Source: Gnetum montanum (taxonomy: Eukaryota; Streptophyta; Gnetopsida; Gnetales; Gnetaceae). From it: DNA of 64,000 bases. The notes beneath the pieces are model-generated. The model was given only the letters and a program-made list of their open reading frames with translations. It had not been told where the DNA came from and made no database searches. A program made the translations under genes and the position numbers. The stretch covers positions 228,276 through 292,275 of the forward strand of contig MNCI01020719.1 in assembly GCA_015680685.1 (NCBI GenBank), written 5' to 3'. This document shows positions 33,867 through 46,705 of the stretch, piece after piece. Within the stretch, counting starts at the first letter, position 1, and every line of letters starts with the position of its first letter.

Positions 33867-36364
33867 AATTTGGTGTGCGCGCTTTTAAATATAGTTTTAA
33901 AGAATTGTGTCAGATTTTCTCTCGGTGACTGTTCAACATAGACTCCCTGAAATTCTTGGAATTTATATTGTTGACAGATAACTTTGGAGAGGATTGTACA
34001 AGATTTTGTCATCACAGATCACAAGTCAAGTGCTGGTTGTGATAGTTGAGTGTTGATAAGGAGATTGTTCGCCCTATATGATCCGTTATTTAATTATTCC
34101 TTCATGCGTTTGCTATAATTTTGTGTAGCTTTCCTTGCTATCAAATGAAAGCAATCAAGAAGACCTCAAAACTTTATTTGTGAAGGGAAATTGTTGAACA
34201 GTGTGCATATTTATTCAAATTGTTATTCTTAATTCTTTTTAATAATAACGGGTTCTTTTGAAAATTAATTTTTTTTAGTCTTTCCCCAAAGCAACCATGT
34301 TAATTTTCAAATTACAATGTTAGGCGCACCTACAAACTATTCAAAGGTTTGAAAAGGGTCAATGTATTCCAATGATGAATGTCAGTTTTAATCTTTTGGA
34401 GTGCATGTTGTTGTCAACTATAAAGCATTTGTTTTGGATTCTTTGCATTTGTTTTGGATTCTTTACTGATACAACATCACTTAAGAAGGATGGTTTTTTT
34501 TTTTTTTTAACTTCATCTTCTTAAGCAATGGGTGCTTGATTTTTAATGTTTTTCACTTCCCTTTTGCAGTAGGGTTAGCATTTTTTGGTTCAATTTTTAC
34601 TTTTGTCTGATCTTTTTATCTGCATAAAAGCTGCAAATGATAGCAGCTGCAAATGATAGCAGGCATGACAGCCTATGTAGGATAAGAGAAGAATCTCTTG
34701 ATTGGACTTGATATTGCATTGTTAGTTCTAACTTTGTCTTGTTTCAATAGATCAAAATCATCTCTTTCATCTTGAAATTGTGTTCCAAATTTTTTCTTGT
34801 GTGTTGACATGATAATATTTCAGGATTTTTTTCTTTTTCCTTAAATCTTAAAATGCAATTCGCAATTTTAATATTATTGTTATTTGAAAAGGATAAAATT
34901 CAAAAAGGAAAAATTAGAAATGGAAAAACACAAATCAATATTATCATATTATCATCAATTAAAGATTACATAAAACTCAATGAACTCCAAAAATGGGAAA
35001 ATAAAATTAATATTATTTTTATTTAAAAAGGGAAAATAGGGCAAAATTAGAAATGGCATGAACGGCAATCAACTAATTTAAAAACAAACTTCAAAATTTA
35101 ACATAAGTGAAATAGCATACAACAAGCAGAAATCACAAACAGACTATGCAGAGCTTTAGCAAATAGAAGGTTTTGATAAGCAAAGCTTTTGCAGATAATA
35201 GGATATCACAAATAGTAGGCTATGATGTAGAGAGCTTTTGTAGATAGCAAGCTATGATGAGTAGAACTTTTGCAAACAGCATAAGTAGAGCTTTCAGTAA
35301 GAGGGCTTCAAAAAAGTAAGTGAAACACAAAGGATATCAAGGTTGCATTACAAATATGTTAGTTATTCATTGTTTGTTAGTAGGGGAAGGAAAAGTAGTT
35401 AATAGCGAGAAGAGGATAGGAAAGTAGTTTAGAGTTGTTATTTGGTAGGGGAGGGCTAAGTAGTTGATAGTGGGACTATGGATAGGAAAGTAATCTATTT
35501 AGTCCAAACATATAATCTCACAGAAAAAAGCAAGTCAACATTACTATCATTTAAAAAGAGGAAAATTTGAAAAAGGGAAAATTAGAAATGGAAAAAGACA
35601 ACCCAATATTATCGTAGCCCCCTACGCTCCTCACCTACCAACCAATGATAAATAACTATTAAAAACTCTTATTAATAAACCATCAGTAATTACAAGCCAG
35701 ATGCCTTCAACTTTCTCTACTCATTTTATAGGTATTACACAAACACAAAATTGCAACTACATAAACCAATAAATGAAATTGTGCCATCATCAACTATAGG
35801 CCAAATTCTCTAACTTTTTCCAATCATTTTTAAGTATTATACAAATACAAAATTGCAACTACAAAAAGCAACAAATGAAACTATGCAATCAATTGTAAAG
35901 GATCAAAATTAAAAATATTCAAACAACCAGAGCAAAGATAATAAAATTTGTATTACTTATAAGTTCAAACATACAATCTAAAAATAGAAAAATGTAATTT
36001 AACATTACTATTTTTTGAAAAGGCTTAAAGCCTACTCTCAACTTTTGAAAGTTGTCACACTTCAAATAAAATACATTTTATATCCTACTTTTCCTAACAA
36101 CTTCCTTGTCCTCCCTCCCAAACCCTTATGCTCCCCTTGCCTATCAACTAACAATGAATAACTATAAACTACTAGCTTATATATATATCTCTCTCTATCA
36201 ATTGGCTGAGATGATTTTAACCAAGCTCGACTATTGGACGAGGTAACAAGATAACTTAAAATAGAATCACTCATCCCTTTTTTGTTTCTCTACTACTTAC
36301 CCAATTTAGTTTTACTAATCACCAGGCCGACAATGAATGAAAGGGTAACAAAGGACATCATTGG
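33867..36364 (+). other. CesA 3' flank, AT-rich, with short repeats
   Basis: The 3' UTR begins at 33867; I could not place a poly(A) site with confidence. No other gene is seen. Local repeats: a perfect 20-bp tandem pair GCATTTGTTTTGGATTCTTT (34425-34444, 34445-34464), a perfect 16-bp pair GCTGCAAATGATAGCA (34630-34661), a diverged pair of about 104 bp (35690-35897), and three scattered copies of an AAAATTAGAAATGG-type unit (34905, 35040, 35580). Confidence 0.7.
35690..35897. repeat. Diverged 104-bp tandem duplication
   Basis: ACAAAATTGCAACTACA appears in both units 103 bases apart, with flanking TTTTTAAGTATT/TTTATAGGTATT and AAATGAAA(C/T)T(A/G)TGC in the same order. Confidence 0.65.
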
Positions 36365-37790
36365 CGATAATGAGATAATAATGATGATGAGCACTTACTA
36401 GCAACCCAAAGCATGTTAAATATTGCAGAGGCTATAAAAATTCCAACCATGCATGTGAAAGATAGTCAAATCAAGTGCTTAGACATGAACAATATCTCAA
36501 GATTTGAGGGGGGATATAACTCTAATTCGCAAAACCATCTACAAGCCTTTCATGATGCTTATTCCTTAAAAAACATAGAAAATGATTAGTAAAAATTAAA
36601 GCTATTCCCTAGGATACTCATCAAAGAGGCAGAAAGTTGGTACTAATCCTTGCAACTAGAATCCATTCGTGGATGGAGTACCATGCTAGAACTATTTAAT
36701 GAAAAATACCAAATGTACTCCAGAGTGTCTAATCTGAGAAGGCAAATCCAAGGCTAGAAGCAAGGAATACATGAAGCCCTAGATGTTGCCATTGGCAGAT
36801 ATTATTTTCTCTTACACTGATGCCATGGCCATGGTTATTCTCAAAGAGAACAACTCCACCACATCATAGATGGGATGAGAGAAGAAACTAGAAGAACTCT
36901 TGGGGTTTATGCCCAATGGAGACTATCCGAACTAAGAGCTCATCAAATCCAAAGGTTGATAGAGTAGGTAACAAAAGAAGAAGGTGAGTTGTGAAAGAGG
37001 GAAAGTGTAGAAGAATATAATAGGGACCCTTCCATCAGGAAAAGGGAGGTCTAATTCTATGATGAGGAGAAGTCACCATTCAATGAGGTGGTGAAAAGGA
37101 AAACCTTGCCCATCCAAAACTCTATTTCTGATATTTCAGCAAAGGTTGATAAACTATGGGACTCTTTGGATGAGAAATTCCAAACTACTATGAAGATTGT
37201 TGAAGACTCTCATGATAATGTTAGGTGTGACATTTGTCAATATGAACATCCTAAGGGATGTTGCCCTATGGTGTTACACTTACAAGATTCTGGAATGTAT
37301 GCATTGAATCCTTGACTAGCAAGGAGGCAAGCACCTATACAATTATCTTATCCTCAAGGCAATCCAAAGCAGTTCCACCAACAACAACAAGCTTATTATC
37401 CAAGTGAAGCTCCACCACAACTGTATGAGTAATACCAACAATGGTAGCAGCCACAGTCATGGGGGATACCACCACTATGATAGTAGTATGCTTACAAGAA
37501 ACCAGATCCATATGGGTACTATGTTTAGCAACCCATTTCTCCACATGGCTCTACTAGCCACACCTCATTCCAACATCACTATTATCCTCCAGAGTATCAT
37601 CAAACTCATTCACCATCTACTCGATGGAAGCCCCCATATCCATACCACCGTCCACATCCTTTTGCACATGTCCCTCCATCCTTAACCCAGTTACCTCCTA
37701 CTCTATCTATGCAGGCCAAAATTCCCTCATAGCCATAGCAACAAAATGCCACAAGGGCTACAAAATTACAACTAGCCTTTCAGCTGAGTT
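36365..37790 (+). pseudogene. gag (partial) of the 36-46 kb element
   Basis: Homologous to 55000-56480 in the sister element, beginning at the LLATQSMLNIAEAIKI-type segment. It includes the gag domain and a zinc knuckle CDICQYEHPKGCC (CX2CX3HX3-4C) at about 37227-37265, then a Pro/Gln/Tyr-rich linker. The N-terminal third is missing. Confidence 0.75.
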
Positions 37791-37959
37791 GTTCAAATAA
37801 TAAATCCAAGAAACAACCATTTTTTCAACCCAATAGTCCTCAAAAATGCTCACAACCTAATTTGGTTGGTCACCCTATATCTCCAACACCCTCATCCTCT
37901 ACACCAAACACATTTGAGGGCTCTTCAAACCAAACGCCACCGCAAATTTGCACTGTGAT

Positions 37960-38530
37960 GTTAACTAATGCTATCTCCAATTGGATCAAGGCTAGCAACC
38001 GTCCCATAAAGAGATCTAATCCAGGAAGTCCTCTTATTTACTTACAAATCACTGGACATGAGCCATGTAAGGCTCTTCTTGATTTTGGTTATGGTGTCAA
38101 TCTCATCTCCCATGACATGTACAAGGCTTGAAACCTACCATCTCTCAAGAAGAGAAATATCCTTTTGGAATTGGCAAACCACTCAATCGTTGTCCCTTTA
38201 GGATTAGTGGAGGACATTGTAACTACAATTTGTGGGTGGTCCTATCCTACCAATTTTCTAGTGATCAAGGTAGACAACTGCAAAGGCAAGTTTCCCATCA
38301 TTATGGGATATGCATGGTTAAGCATTGTTAATGCAATAATGGGCATTAAGAACCTCTCCTTCGAAATCTCCAAGGAGAATAATTTGAACAACTCAAGAAG
38401 AAGTGAGTTCCATGCATCACATACAATGATAATGGGTGCAATTATGTGCAGAAAATATAGTCCATTAAAAGTACATTCATTAAAGCATGCAATTAGTGTG
38501 CACATGAAACCAATATCCAAAGGTGCCTAT
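37960..38530 (+). pseudogene. Aspartic protease of the 36-46 kb element
   Basis: PLIYLQITGHEPCKALLDFG leads to the position of the catalytic Asp; the motif reads DFGYGVNLIS where related elements have D-S/T/L-G-A/S. SIVVPLGLVEDIVTTICG and KFPIIMGYAWLS follow in other frames. Dead. Confidence 0.7.
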
Positions 38531-38639
38531 ACATAGCAACCACGAAATAGGAGGGCACCCAGTGGTTGATAACTGACTCTAACAATAGCACATTATGCAT
38601 GGAACCTACTAAGATCCTGACATGTGCCTATGTCAAGGG

Positions 38640-40260
38640 CATGGATGAACTTGAGCAAGTTCATCACCACCTCTTTGATGATGAAATTCATGATACCTAT
38701 TGGGAAGAGTTGGAAATCCCTAAGAATTTCAAGCTAGAGCCACTAGAGTTAAAAACTCTACCAGCTGGCATGGAGTACACAGTTTTAAAAAATGGCAAGC
38801 TAGTTATAGTCAATGCAAATCTTGCTCCCAAATAAAATGATAAGCTATTGAAGGTGGTCAATAAATGGCCAACAACATTTCCTTGATCATATCTTGAATT
38901 GACTAGAATTAATCTAAGGATATGCCAACATTGTATCTACATCGATCTAGCCATGAAGCCAAGAAGGTAGTCACAAAGGTGGCTAAATCCCAATTTGAAG
39001 CAAATCGTCAAAGAGGAAATAGAATGACTCCTCAGTGCAAGGTTCATCTATCCCATCATGGATAGTGAGTGGGTTAGCCCACTCGTAATTGTGCCAAAGA
39101 AATGTGGTAAGTGGAAGGCCTACATTGACTTTAGGCTATTGAATATGGTAACATTTAAAGATCATTTTTCATTGTCATTCGTGGATGAAGTGTTGGACGT
39201 CATATCTAAGCATTGCTATTATAGCTTCTTGGATGGTTATTTTGGCTATAATCATATCTAGATTGCACAAGTAGATCAAGCCAAAATAATATTCATGAGT
39301 CCATAGGAGACTTTTGCATATTACAAGATGTCATTCAGTCTATGCAATACCCCTACAACATTTCAATGCCTAGTCCTTAGTATTTTTCAACAATAGATTG
39401 GTAGCAGGGTAGAAGTCATTATGGGTGACTTCTCTACCTATGGGGCTACATTTGAGTAAGCCCCGAATTGCCTTCATCAAGTACTAAAAAGATGTGTTGA
39501 AACAAATGTTAGGCTTAACTGGCAAAAAATCCATTTAATGGTCTAGGAGGGCATAGTACTGGGGAATAGAATTACTTAGGTAGGGGTTGAGGTAGACCTT
39601 GAAAATATAAGGGTCATCCAAGAAATCACATGCCAACCAAAGATAATCAAAGACATCCTATCATTCCTTGGACACACTAGCTACTACCAACAGTTTATAG
39701 AGAATCTCTCTAAGATCGCAAAACCATTAGTGAAGCTTATAGAGAAAGATGCTCCATTCATCTAGACCAAGGAGTGTGAACATGCATTCCAACAGCTAAA
39801 GGAAGAATCCATAGAAACTCCAATTCTCCGAGCATTAGACTAGTCTAGACTATTTCATATAATGACCTATGCATCTAATTATGCCTTGGGAGCCATGCTT
39901 ATGCAGTTGGATGATAAGAAATGTCCATATTACATTCACTGTGCAAGCCAAAGCATTGTGGGTGCATAGTTGAATCACACCACAACTGAGAAATAATTTA
40001 TGGAAATGGTGTATGCTCTCAAAAAGTTCAAGCACTATGTACTTAGCTATAAAGTAGTTGTGCACACAAATCACAGTTCCATCTACTTCCTAATGAATAA
40101 GCCAATGGTAAGCCCCTGTATCATACGATGGCTCATGATCTTGCAGGAATTCAATCTCACAAGGGGAGATCAAGAAGGGACTAAGACTGTGATCGCTAAC
40201 CATCTCTCTTCGTTAAGATGGGATAATAAAGAGGAGGAAGGCATGCTCTCTGATTAATTT
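38640..40260 (+). pseudogene. Reverse transcriptase and RNase H of the 36-46 kb element
   Basis: RT: the LPAGMEYTVLKNGKLVIVNA entry, then WVSPLVIVPKKCGKWKAYID (39058 onward), then the polymerase box, which now reads IMGDFS at about 39418-39437, so one catalytic Asp is lost. RNase H: YASNYALGAMLMQLDDKKCP at 39870, then YALKKFKHYVLSYKVVVHTN (40003 onward). Many stops. Confidence 0.85.
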
Positions 40261-40399
40261 CCAAACAAACTCCTCTTTATAGGAGCAATAAATGATCAAA
40301 TTTCCACCAAATCAAAATGTTATGATGGCATCCTTACTTACCTTCTCACTCAAGAGATGCCATAAGATCTAGACTTGAGGAAGAAACAATAGTTTCTTC

Positions 40400-41640
40400 A
40401 TTAAGTTAAATACTTCATGGAAATCAATAGACACCTTTATAGGGTGTGCGTCAATGGCCTGGTTCATTGGTGTGTCCCTAATGTGGACTAATTGTGTGTT
40501 CTCCAAGATGCTCATGAAGGTCCTTGTGGAGGCCATTATGTACAAAGATGCACAGCCGTAAAAATCCTAATGGTAAGATACTATTGGCCTACAATATTCA
40601 AGGATGTCCACCAGTTTGTTCGATCTTATGAATGTTGCTAACGAGATGGTGGAATGACCACTCAAATGGAGGCTCCTCAATAGTGGATTCAACCAATAGA
40701 TCCCATTGATATATGGGGCATAGATTTCATGGGTTCCATCACACCCATGTCTAATGAAAAGGTGTACATCATTGTGGCAATCAACTACTACACCAAATGA
40801 ATAGAAGCAATAGCCATCACTGACTATACATCATCCACTACTGCTAGATTTGTATAACACATTGTAAACAAGTTTGGTGTGCCACATGCACTAATTTTTG
40901 ATAATGGAACCCATTTTACAAATGCCACCTTTCCAAAGTCGATGCAACACTTAGGGGTTGAACATAAATTAACAACACCCTATCACCCCCAAGCCAATGG
41001 TCAAGCAAAAGTCACCAATAGGGAGATCACAAAGATCCTAACAAGGACTGTAAGCAAATATAGGGGAGACTGGAGCACAAAACTCAAAAATGCCCTCTAG
41101 TTCTACCACTCAACATGAAAACTCCCTATAGGCTACTTTCCCTATGAGCTAGTGTACAACAAACTTCCAACACTTCTATCCAATCTGAGCTCCATAAACT
41201 TTCAACAGCTTCTGACTTGGACCTCAACCTAAGCCTAGCACAAAGAGAAAGATTGATCAACCTGAATGTGCTAGATGAAAACTGATTAGTGGTCCTATCT
41301 TTGAATGAAGTACATAAGGCATACAATGGAAAATTTCATGACCTTAGAATATGGAAAATAAAATTTCAATCTAGAGATAAGGTTCTCTACTAAAACCCCA
41401 CACACGTACCTCAACAATCAAAGTTTCAAACATTGTAAGAGGGATCTTATATAATTGACAAAACCTTCTTTTTTTTTGGGCCATGTTAATCTACAAACCT
41501 AAGAGTCCAAACAAAAATTAGTTGGTCAACATCCAACAAGTGAAACCTTTCCTTAAGCCAAAGGAAGCCAATGTGACAAATTCCTCATCAGATGGACAAC
41601 CACACTCTATATTTCACATCTCCTCCTTTCAACTTAGTCA
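40400..41640 (+). pseudogene. Integrase of the 36-46 kb element
   Basis: A zinc-binding N-terminus (HEGPCGGHY near 40513, then a Cys pair near 40630), the catalytic core with IWGIDFMGSITP (about 40715), LIFDNGTHFTNATF (40891) and YHPQANGQAKVTNREI (40981), and a basic C-terminal part to 41640. Frames are broken. Confidence 0.82.
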
Positions 41641-43162
41641 TGGGGGAGATGGCCATCCGTGCTAACCATACACATGGCTCCTCAAATTTTCACTTTTTTG
41701 TTTCACATTTTTATTTTACACTTTGTTGATTTTTACCCTTTTTGGTTTTTCACTCTATTGATTTTCTTGTTTTCTTATTTTACAGCATCATTAGTGTGTT
41801 TTATCTTTCTTGGATATTTTGTACTTTCTTATATATTTTACTTTATTTTGGTGTGGCTTTTTCTTATTTTTTCTAATAAATGTCTTTTATTACCACAAGA
41901 CGCAATGCCAATGTTGTTGTTTACTAATGGTGGTTTTTGCTTAATGTTTTGATTGTTAATGTTTGGTTTCTATTTTTGAATTTTGATGTTTGATGACTAA
42001 GACATGGTTTATTTTTCATGAAAAAGGCAATGAGTCCATGTCATCCACCCATCCACAAACTCTATGGTTTTCCTTGTTTCGGGAATATGCAGTCCCTTTT
42101 CATTAATAAAACTATAAATGAACTTATGGCCTTAGTAGTCTTCAAACTTGGAAAGGATTCAAAGGTTTGAAAAGGATGTGACTTCAAGTGGATTCAATAC
42201 TCTTTATTCCTTTCTACTTACATGTGCACTTGTATGTTTTCATGGGTTTCTTACCGTTCCACATCATCCAATGCAAGGAAGTTGATGTAAGTCTTTGCAT
42301 GATGTTGTTACCATCAATAAAAACAAACAAATAAAAAAAGAAAAAATGGATGGGAATTCAAAGCACACCCCTTAGATAGAATAAACAGGCTACAAGCACT
42401 ACTTATGGGACTAGAAAGACATGTTACACATGCCTAAAGGTCCTCTCTAACTAAGACTCTTTTTCACTTCCTACTTCCCCCTAAATAAGGGACGATCTTT
42501 AATCTATGGTGCATGCTTGTGCTTCAAGGAGGGGGTTGGTCTTAGAATGGAAATGCGAAGTCACTGAAAGTGGTTGGTTTTGGTTTGGACTAAGATTGAA
42601 CTTTATTAGGTCATTTAAACATAGTTTCCACAAAGGACTTCATGTGACCATGATTTGGGACTCCATTCCATGCTCTCAATCATCCACTTATGTTATTCAT
42701 CACTCACCTCACTACCGATTTCCATGTTATGCTCAGGGTCTTAGTTTAATATGTTGGAATTCTTGGATAGATTTTTCTAGGTTGGGCCTTAACTTTTCAG
42801 AACCATTAATCAACTATGGGGCCCATGAACTCCTTAGTTGAGGTTATGCAAGGGCAAAAAGAGCATGTGGCTACTATGGGGAGGACCCACTTGCATATCC
42901 CTTAGTTTGGATAGTTCAGCTCTTTATCTTAGACATTGTTGCAATCATATCTTTCATGTGCCCCATTGTGCATCCAACTCTATCCTCCTTAAAATTTCAT
43001 AAAATTTCATTCTCCAACCATTTTTCTCAGTTTTCTAAATTTTCTAAACTCCAACATCCTCTTCTACTATTTTCATCATGTTCATGGCCTTTTCAGCTTC
43101 CATTTTACCCCCATTTCATGTAAAAGCTCCTTGTATTTTCCAAATTTCAAAAAGTCAACGAT
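41641..43162 (+). other. Conserved non-coding spacer between integrase and extra ORF
   Basis: No gene. It opens with CATGGGGGAGATGGCCATCC, shared with 60246-60265, and several further blocks are collinear with 60240-61710 (for example around 42010-42075 and 60565-60640). It is a true internal part of the family. Confidence 0.65.
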
Positions 43163-43250
43163 GGTCAATAGCTACATCGACTAGGCCTAGTTGATGCAAC
43201 TGACCGCATTGACTAGGTCCTATCAACACAATGCAAAAAATATATAAATA
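43163..43250 (+). promoter_or_regulatory. Internal U3-like promoter block of the 36-46 kb element
   Basis: GCTACATCGA (43171), CGACTAGGCC (43178) and ATTGACTAGGTCC (43208) occur here in the same order as in this element's own LTR U3 (45809, 45844, 45856). A TATA box (ATATATAAATA, 43240-43250) follows, and the ATG of the extra ORF is 161 bases downstream. Confidence 0.7.
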
Positions 43251-43410
43251 CCATTGAACACTTTGAAATTTTTATCATTTCCTTCACAAAAAGAGGAATT
43301 TTTTGTCATTTTTCAAAGCCCAAAACCTTCTAGAGTCTATAACTTTCCAACCATTTGTCCAAATCACTTTGTTCTTCGATCCTGCAGCTACCAGCGATAA
43401 GCTCTTAGTC

Positions 43411-45566
43411 ATGGGGGCCACAACTACAAACCTTGAGGTTTCTAACAAAATTTGTTTCTGCCAACAGGTTAATAAATACAATGATATTAAACTGTCAATT
43501 TTTTAGAGTTTAACCCTTTCAACAACCTCTAGTATGACTATAATCACTTATTAACATCAAAGTACAAATAAACTAATGATTAAAATTAACCAAATCAACC
43601 ATAATCACAACTTAGCCAAGTGTAACTTTCCTAACGAGATAAGGTATCCCAATTATTTCACATTACACAATAATTGTTAACCCATGGTCATTTTGGGATT
43701 ACAGATGGCACTAAGACTGAAATGACCGTAGGAGGGAGGACCATCTCAACAAAGGGAGAAATGACCTAGAGATGGAAGGGGCTAGCAAGAACAAGCCTAG
43801 GAATAAGAAAAAGAAACCCATACAACGAGACCTCATTAGGAGGAGCCCAAAGCGGAATCTATTTGATAGAGTCTTAAGGAAGAGGCTACAACAAAATAAT
43901 CACAGCAAGGAGAGGCATCATGATCATTACCAAGACTTCAGATCACATTAACACAAGCTTGCCTTAACACAATCAGGCCTTGTGATGTCCAACACTTAGT
44001 TCTCCAAGAACTAAACTTTGGGCCATTCTTAGAGAATGCTCCAGTAGAGGTAAAGACACAGTTGCAAACCTGTCCCATGTTGTCAATCATCACTTCTAGT
44101 GGAAAGTGGTACATGGGAGAGACATACCTCTTCTAGAACAACAAAAAAGTAGGTTCTACTATGAAAATCAAGGACATTTAGGTTTTCTACTCAGCTAAAG
44201 CCATCATGCAAGCTCTTGGGTTACCTAACTTTGGGACACAATTGGAACAACTTTCTACATAAGCTAATCTAGAGGTGAAAAAGGAGTGGACATAGTGGTG
44301 TTACAAGGTTGACCGTAAGGAGTTTGGCATGCTCATATTAACGAAGCACATATACTTTAAGATAGTAGCCTATCACCTAAATCTGATGATGAGGCCTAGT
44401 AAGGTGACTACCTTCTCTGCCTGTGCATGTGTTTCTCTAAGTAGGAAATCTTTGACAAGCCTTCCATAATTAATCTATCCAGAGATAGAAAAGTCTTTTA
44501 AAGAGAATGAACGTGGAAGGAAAACCCTACCCTTCCCATGCCTTATCAAAAAACTTTGCAAAATGGCAAGGATAGTCTACAATACCAATGATACAATCAA
44601 GCATACTCCCATTAGCTCTTCATCTGAAATGATGAAGGATAAGACAACTACCATGTTTAAAGAAGAGGAGCAGCAACCACCACCTCTACCACCTACGTAG
44701 AAAAAATGCTAGAAGCTCACGCTACCATTGAGCACTTGCATAAAATCCAAGAGTAGCTCTTGTAACAGTAGGAGTAGCAAGCGGGAATGAGTGGTGGGGC
44801 TCCATCTATGTACCAACCTATGATGAGTCACCTCAATAAAGTGGCTTAAAAAATTAGCCAGATGGAGGGAGGTGGACCAGTATTTTTAGCCCACCAAACG
44901 CAACTACCTGCAAGGTCAAATCCCAGTGCTTGAGATGTGACAATGTCTTTTTTTTAGCACCATTTATTCATAGAAATATCTGGGAATGCTACCTCCTTTT
45001 TGATGCACTTGGAGGAGGGCAAGGAGGTAACTAATCTGGGAATGCTAACTTCTAAACGACTATGGTTAGAAATTGAAAAATAAGTGGCTAGCTCATACTT
45101 GTTGTACGAGGCTAAGTTCAAGCACTACAAAGACACCAAGCAAAAGCTTGCAATGACAAATTTTGAACTTGAAGTTCTCAAGGAAAGATTCATCAATCAA
45201 CAATCAACTACTAAGAGAGTAGCTAGGAGAATGAATGATTACCATGAGCTACAAAATGCAATTAGGGTATTCAATGTCGAGTGCAAATAATTCATTGATT
45301 GTTTCATCAATGCTAAGAAGTTGTTCCCAAAAATTCCCTATCCTTGGAATGTGCCCATTCTGGCCCACATTGGCAAAGCTGTGTGAATCATGCATGATCC
45401 TAGAAGTAAGGTGGTGAAGATGAAAGCATTGTTGGATGATTTTTTTCTTCCACCAGAAGTTGAAGTAGAAGCAGAATAACCACAATAGCCTCAACCACCA
45501 CATGTGCTTAAAGCTAAAGAAGGTTCATCAAAGCCTCAGGAGCCCCCACCGCCTAGGATCATGTGA
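43411..45566 (+). pseudogene. Additional ORF of the 36-46 kb element
   Basis: The start ATG at 43411 lies in the context CTTAGTCATGGGG, the same as at 6002 on the other strand. Conserved pieces in order are KWYMGETYLF (about 44100), the LPNFGTQLEQLST region, GRKTLPFPCLIKKLCKMARI (about 44518), a Pro/Gln-rich hinge, and coiled-coil stretches (45084-45290). It ends KPQEPPPPRIM with stop at 45564-45566. It is homologous along its length to 14319-17070. Several stops and shifts; once about 700 aa. Confidence 0.72.
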
Positions 45567-45791
45567 TCTTTTTAAATGCCTTCATGCCATCAAAGGACGT
45601 GTTGTCCAATCCTTGTTTGGTGTTTAATTTTATGTCGTGAACACCACATATTTTTAATTTTGTTGATTTGTATGCCCTGACACTTAGTTTTATCATGATA
45701 GTTTTGTTGTGTCATGTACTAGTCAATAATCCCATACCTTTCCAATTTTGTAAAGAACTCAAAGACAAGTTTTCATTTAGTCGTATGGGTA

Positions 45792-46705
45792 TGATGAGTT
45801 GTAGATTGGCTACATCGATGAGGCTTCATTAACTAGGCCCTGTCGACTAGGCCATATTGACTAGGTCCCATTGATGAATTACTTGATGCATTGACATGGC
45901 CCCATTGATGTAGGGGTTGTTCTTGCCTATAATTACGTGCCAATCTACCATGTTTTGTGGATATCTTGTCATAGTTGTAGCAAAGCTCTTATAGTTTTTA
46001 CATTTGAAAGTTAGAATATTTTTGTAAGTGCCCGCAATAGGAGTCATTAATTGTACAAATCTTTATTCAAGCACTATTGTACCTAAGCATGGCAGTGTGT
46101 GTTGTAATAAAGATGAGCTTCTTGATAAACCTTGCAGCATTCTGAATAACTTAAATGTTTTATTCATGCATTTAATTTTTTCGATCATTTATTCAATGTT
46201 CTTCAGTAATTAAGCTAATTAAGTAATTAGGAAAGATAAGCTAAATAGTGATTAAGTAAATACATAAGTACGACCACTTCAAGCATGCGTATGATGTTTG
46301 GTAATCCCAATAGCACTTAACGATTGGTAACCCAACAATAGTATATGTGTTTAGGATGTGTATAACAAGTGGGATCAGATACTTACATTAGGACTAGTTA
46401 AACAATAGTTAGCCAATTAGATTAAAGTAGTCATTAAATTACTTTATTCTCTATCCTATTTATTTCAAGCACCAAAACCATAAAATATAAAATGATAAAG
46501 ATCATGTGTCTTAATTACACTTAAAACATACCCTTAAGCTTCACAAGTGTAGTTGGGAAGACAAAAAATGCTCTCGATGCCCAATTTGCTTCCTAGAGAA
46601 CTAATGCACCAAAAAATTATAGAATTTATGAAATTTGACCAAATCGTGCATGAACACTTCGTGATTTGTATGGTTGGGCATAGGGGTATCTCTCACCACT
46701 CATCA
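45792..46705 (+). repeat. 3' LTR of the 36-46 kb element
   Basis: TGATGAGTTG...CACTCATCA, 914 bp. U3 repeats (45805-45915) are of the GACTAGGCC/GATGAGGC class. A weak CCTATAATTA TATA-like site is near 45935. The R/U5 shares GCCCGCAATAGGAGTC with the other LTRs. Confidence 0.85.

Larger units (their letters stand above)
36365..46705 (+). mobile_element. 5'-truncated Ty3/gypsy element with an extra ORF after integrase
   Basis: The order is gag (partial), protease, RT, RNase H, integrase, spacer, internal promoter-like block, extra ORF, 3' LTR. The left end begins in the middle of gag with no LTR or PBS, and no target duplication can be checked. Stops in every gene show great age. It is the autonomous-type layout from which the pol-less members could be derived. 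Confidence 0.85.

Noticed and set aside
33443-34015. 190-codon minus-strand open frame over the end of CesA
   Set aside because: It is a shadow of the last CesA exon; the other strand carries the conserved protein.
43411-45566. Envelope gene after integrase
   Set aside because: Position fits, but no signal peptide, membrane segment or furin-type site is visible; coiled coil and a plant-transposon-type domain are.
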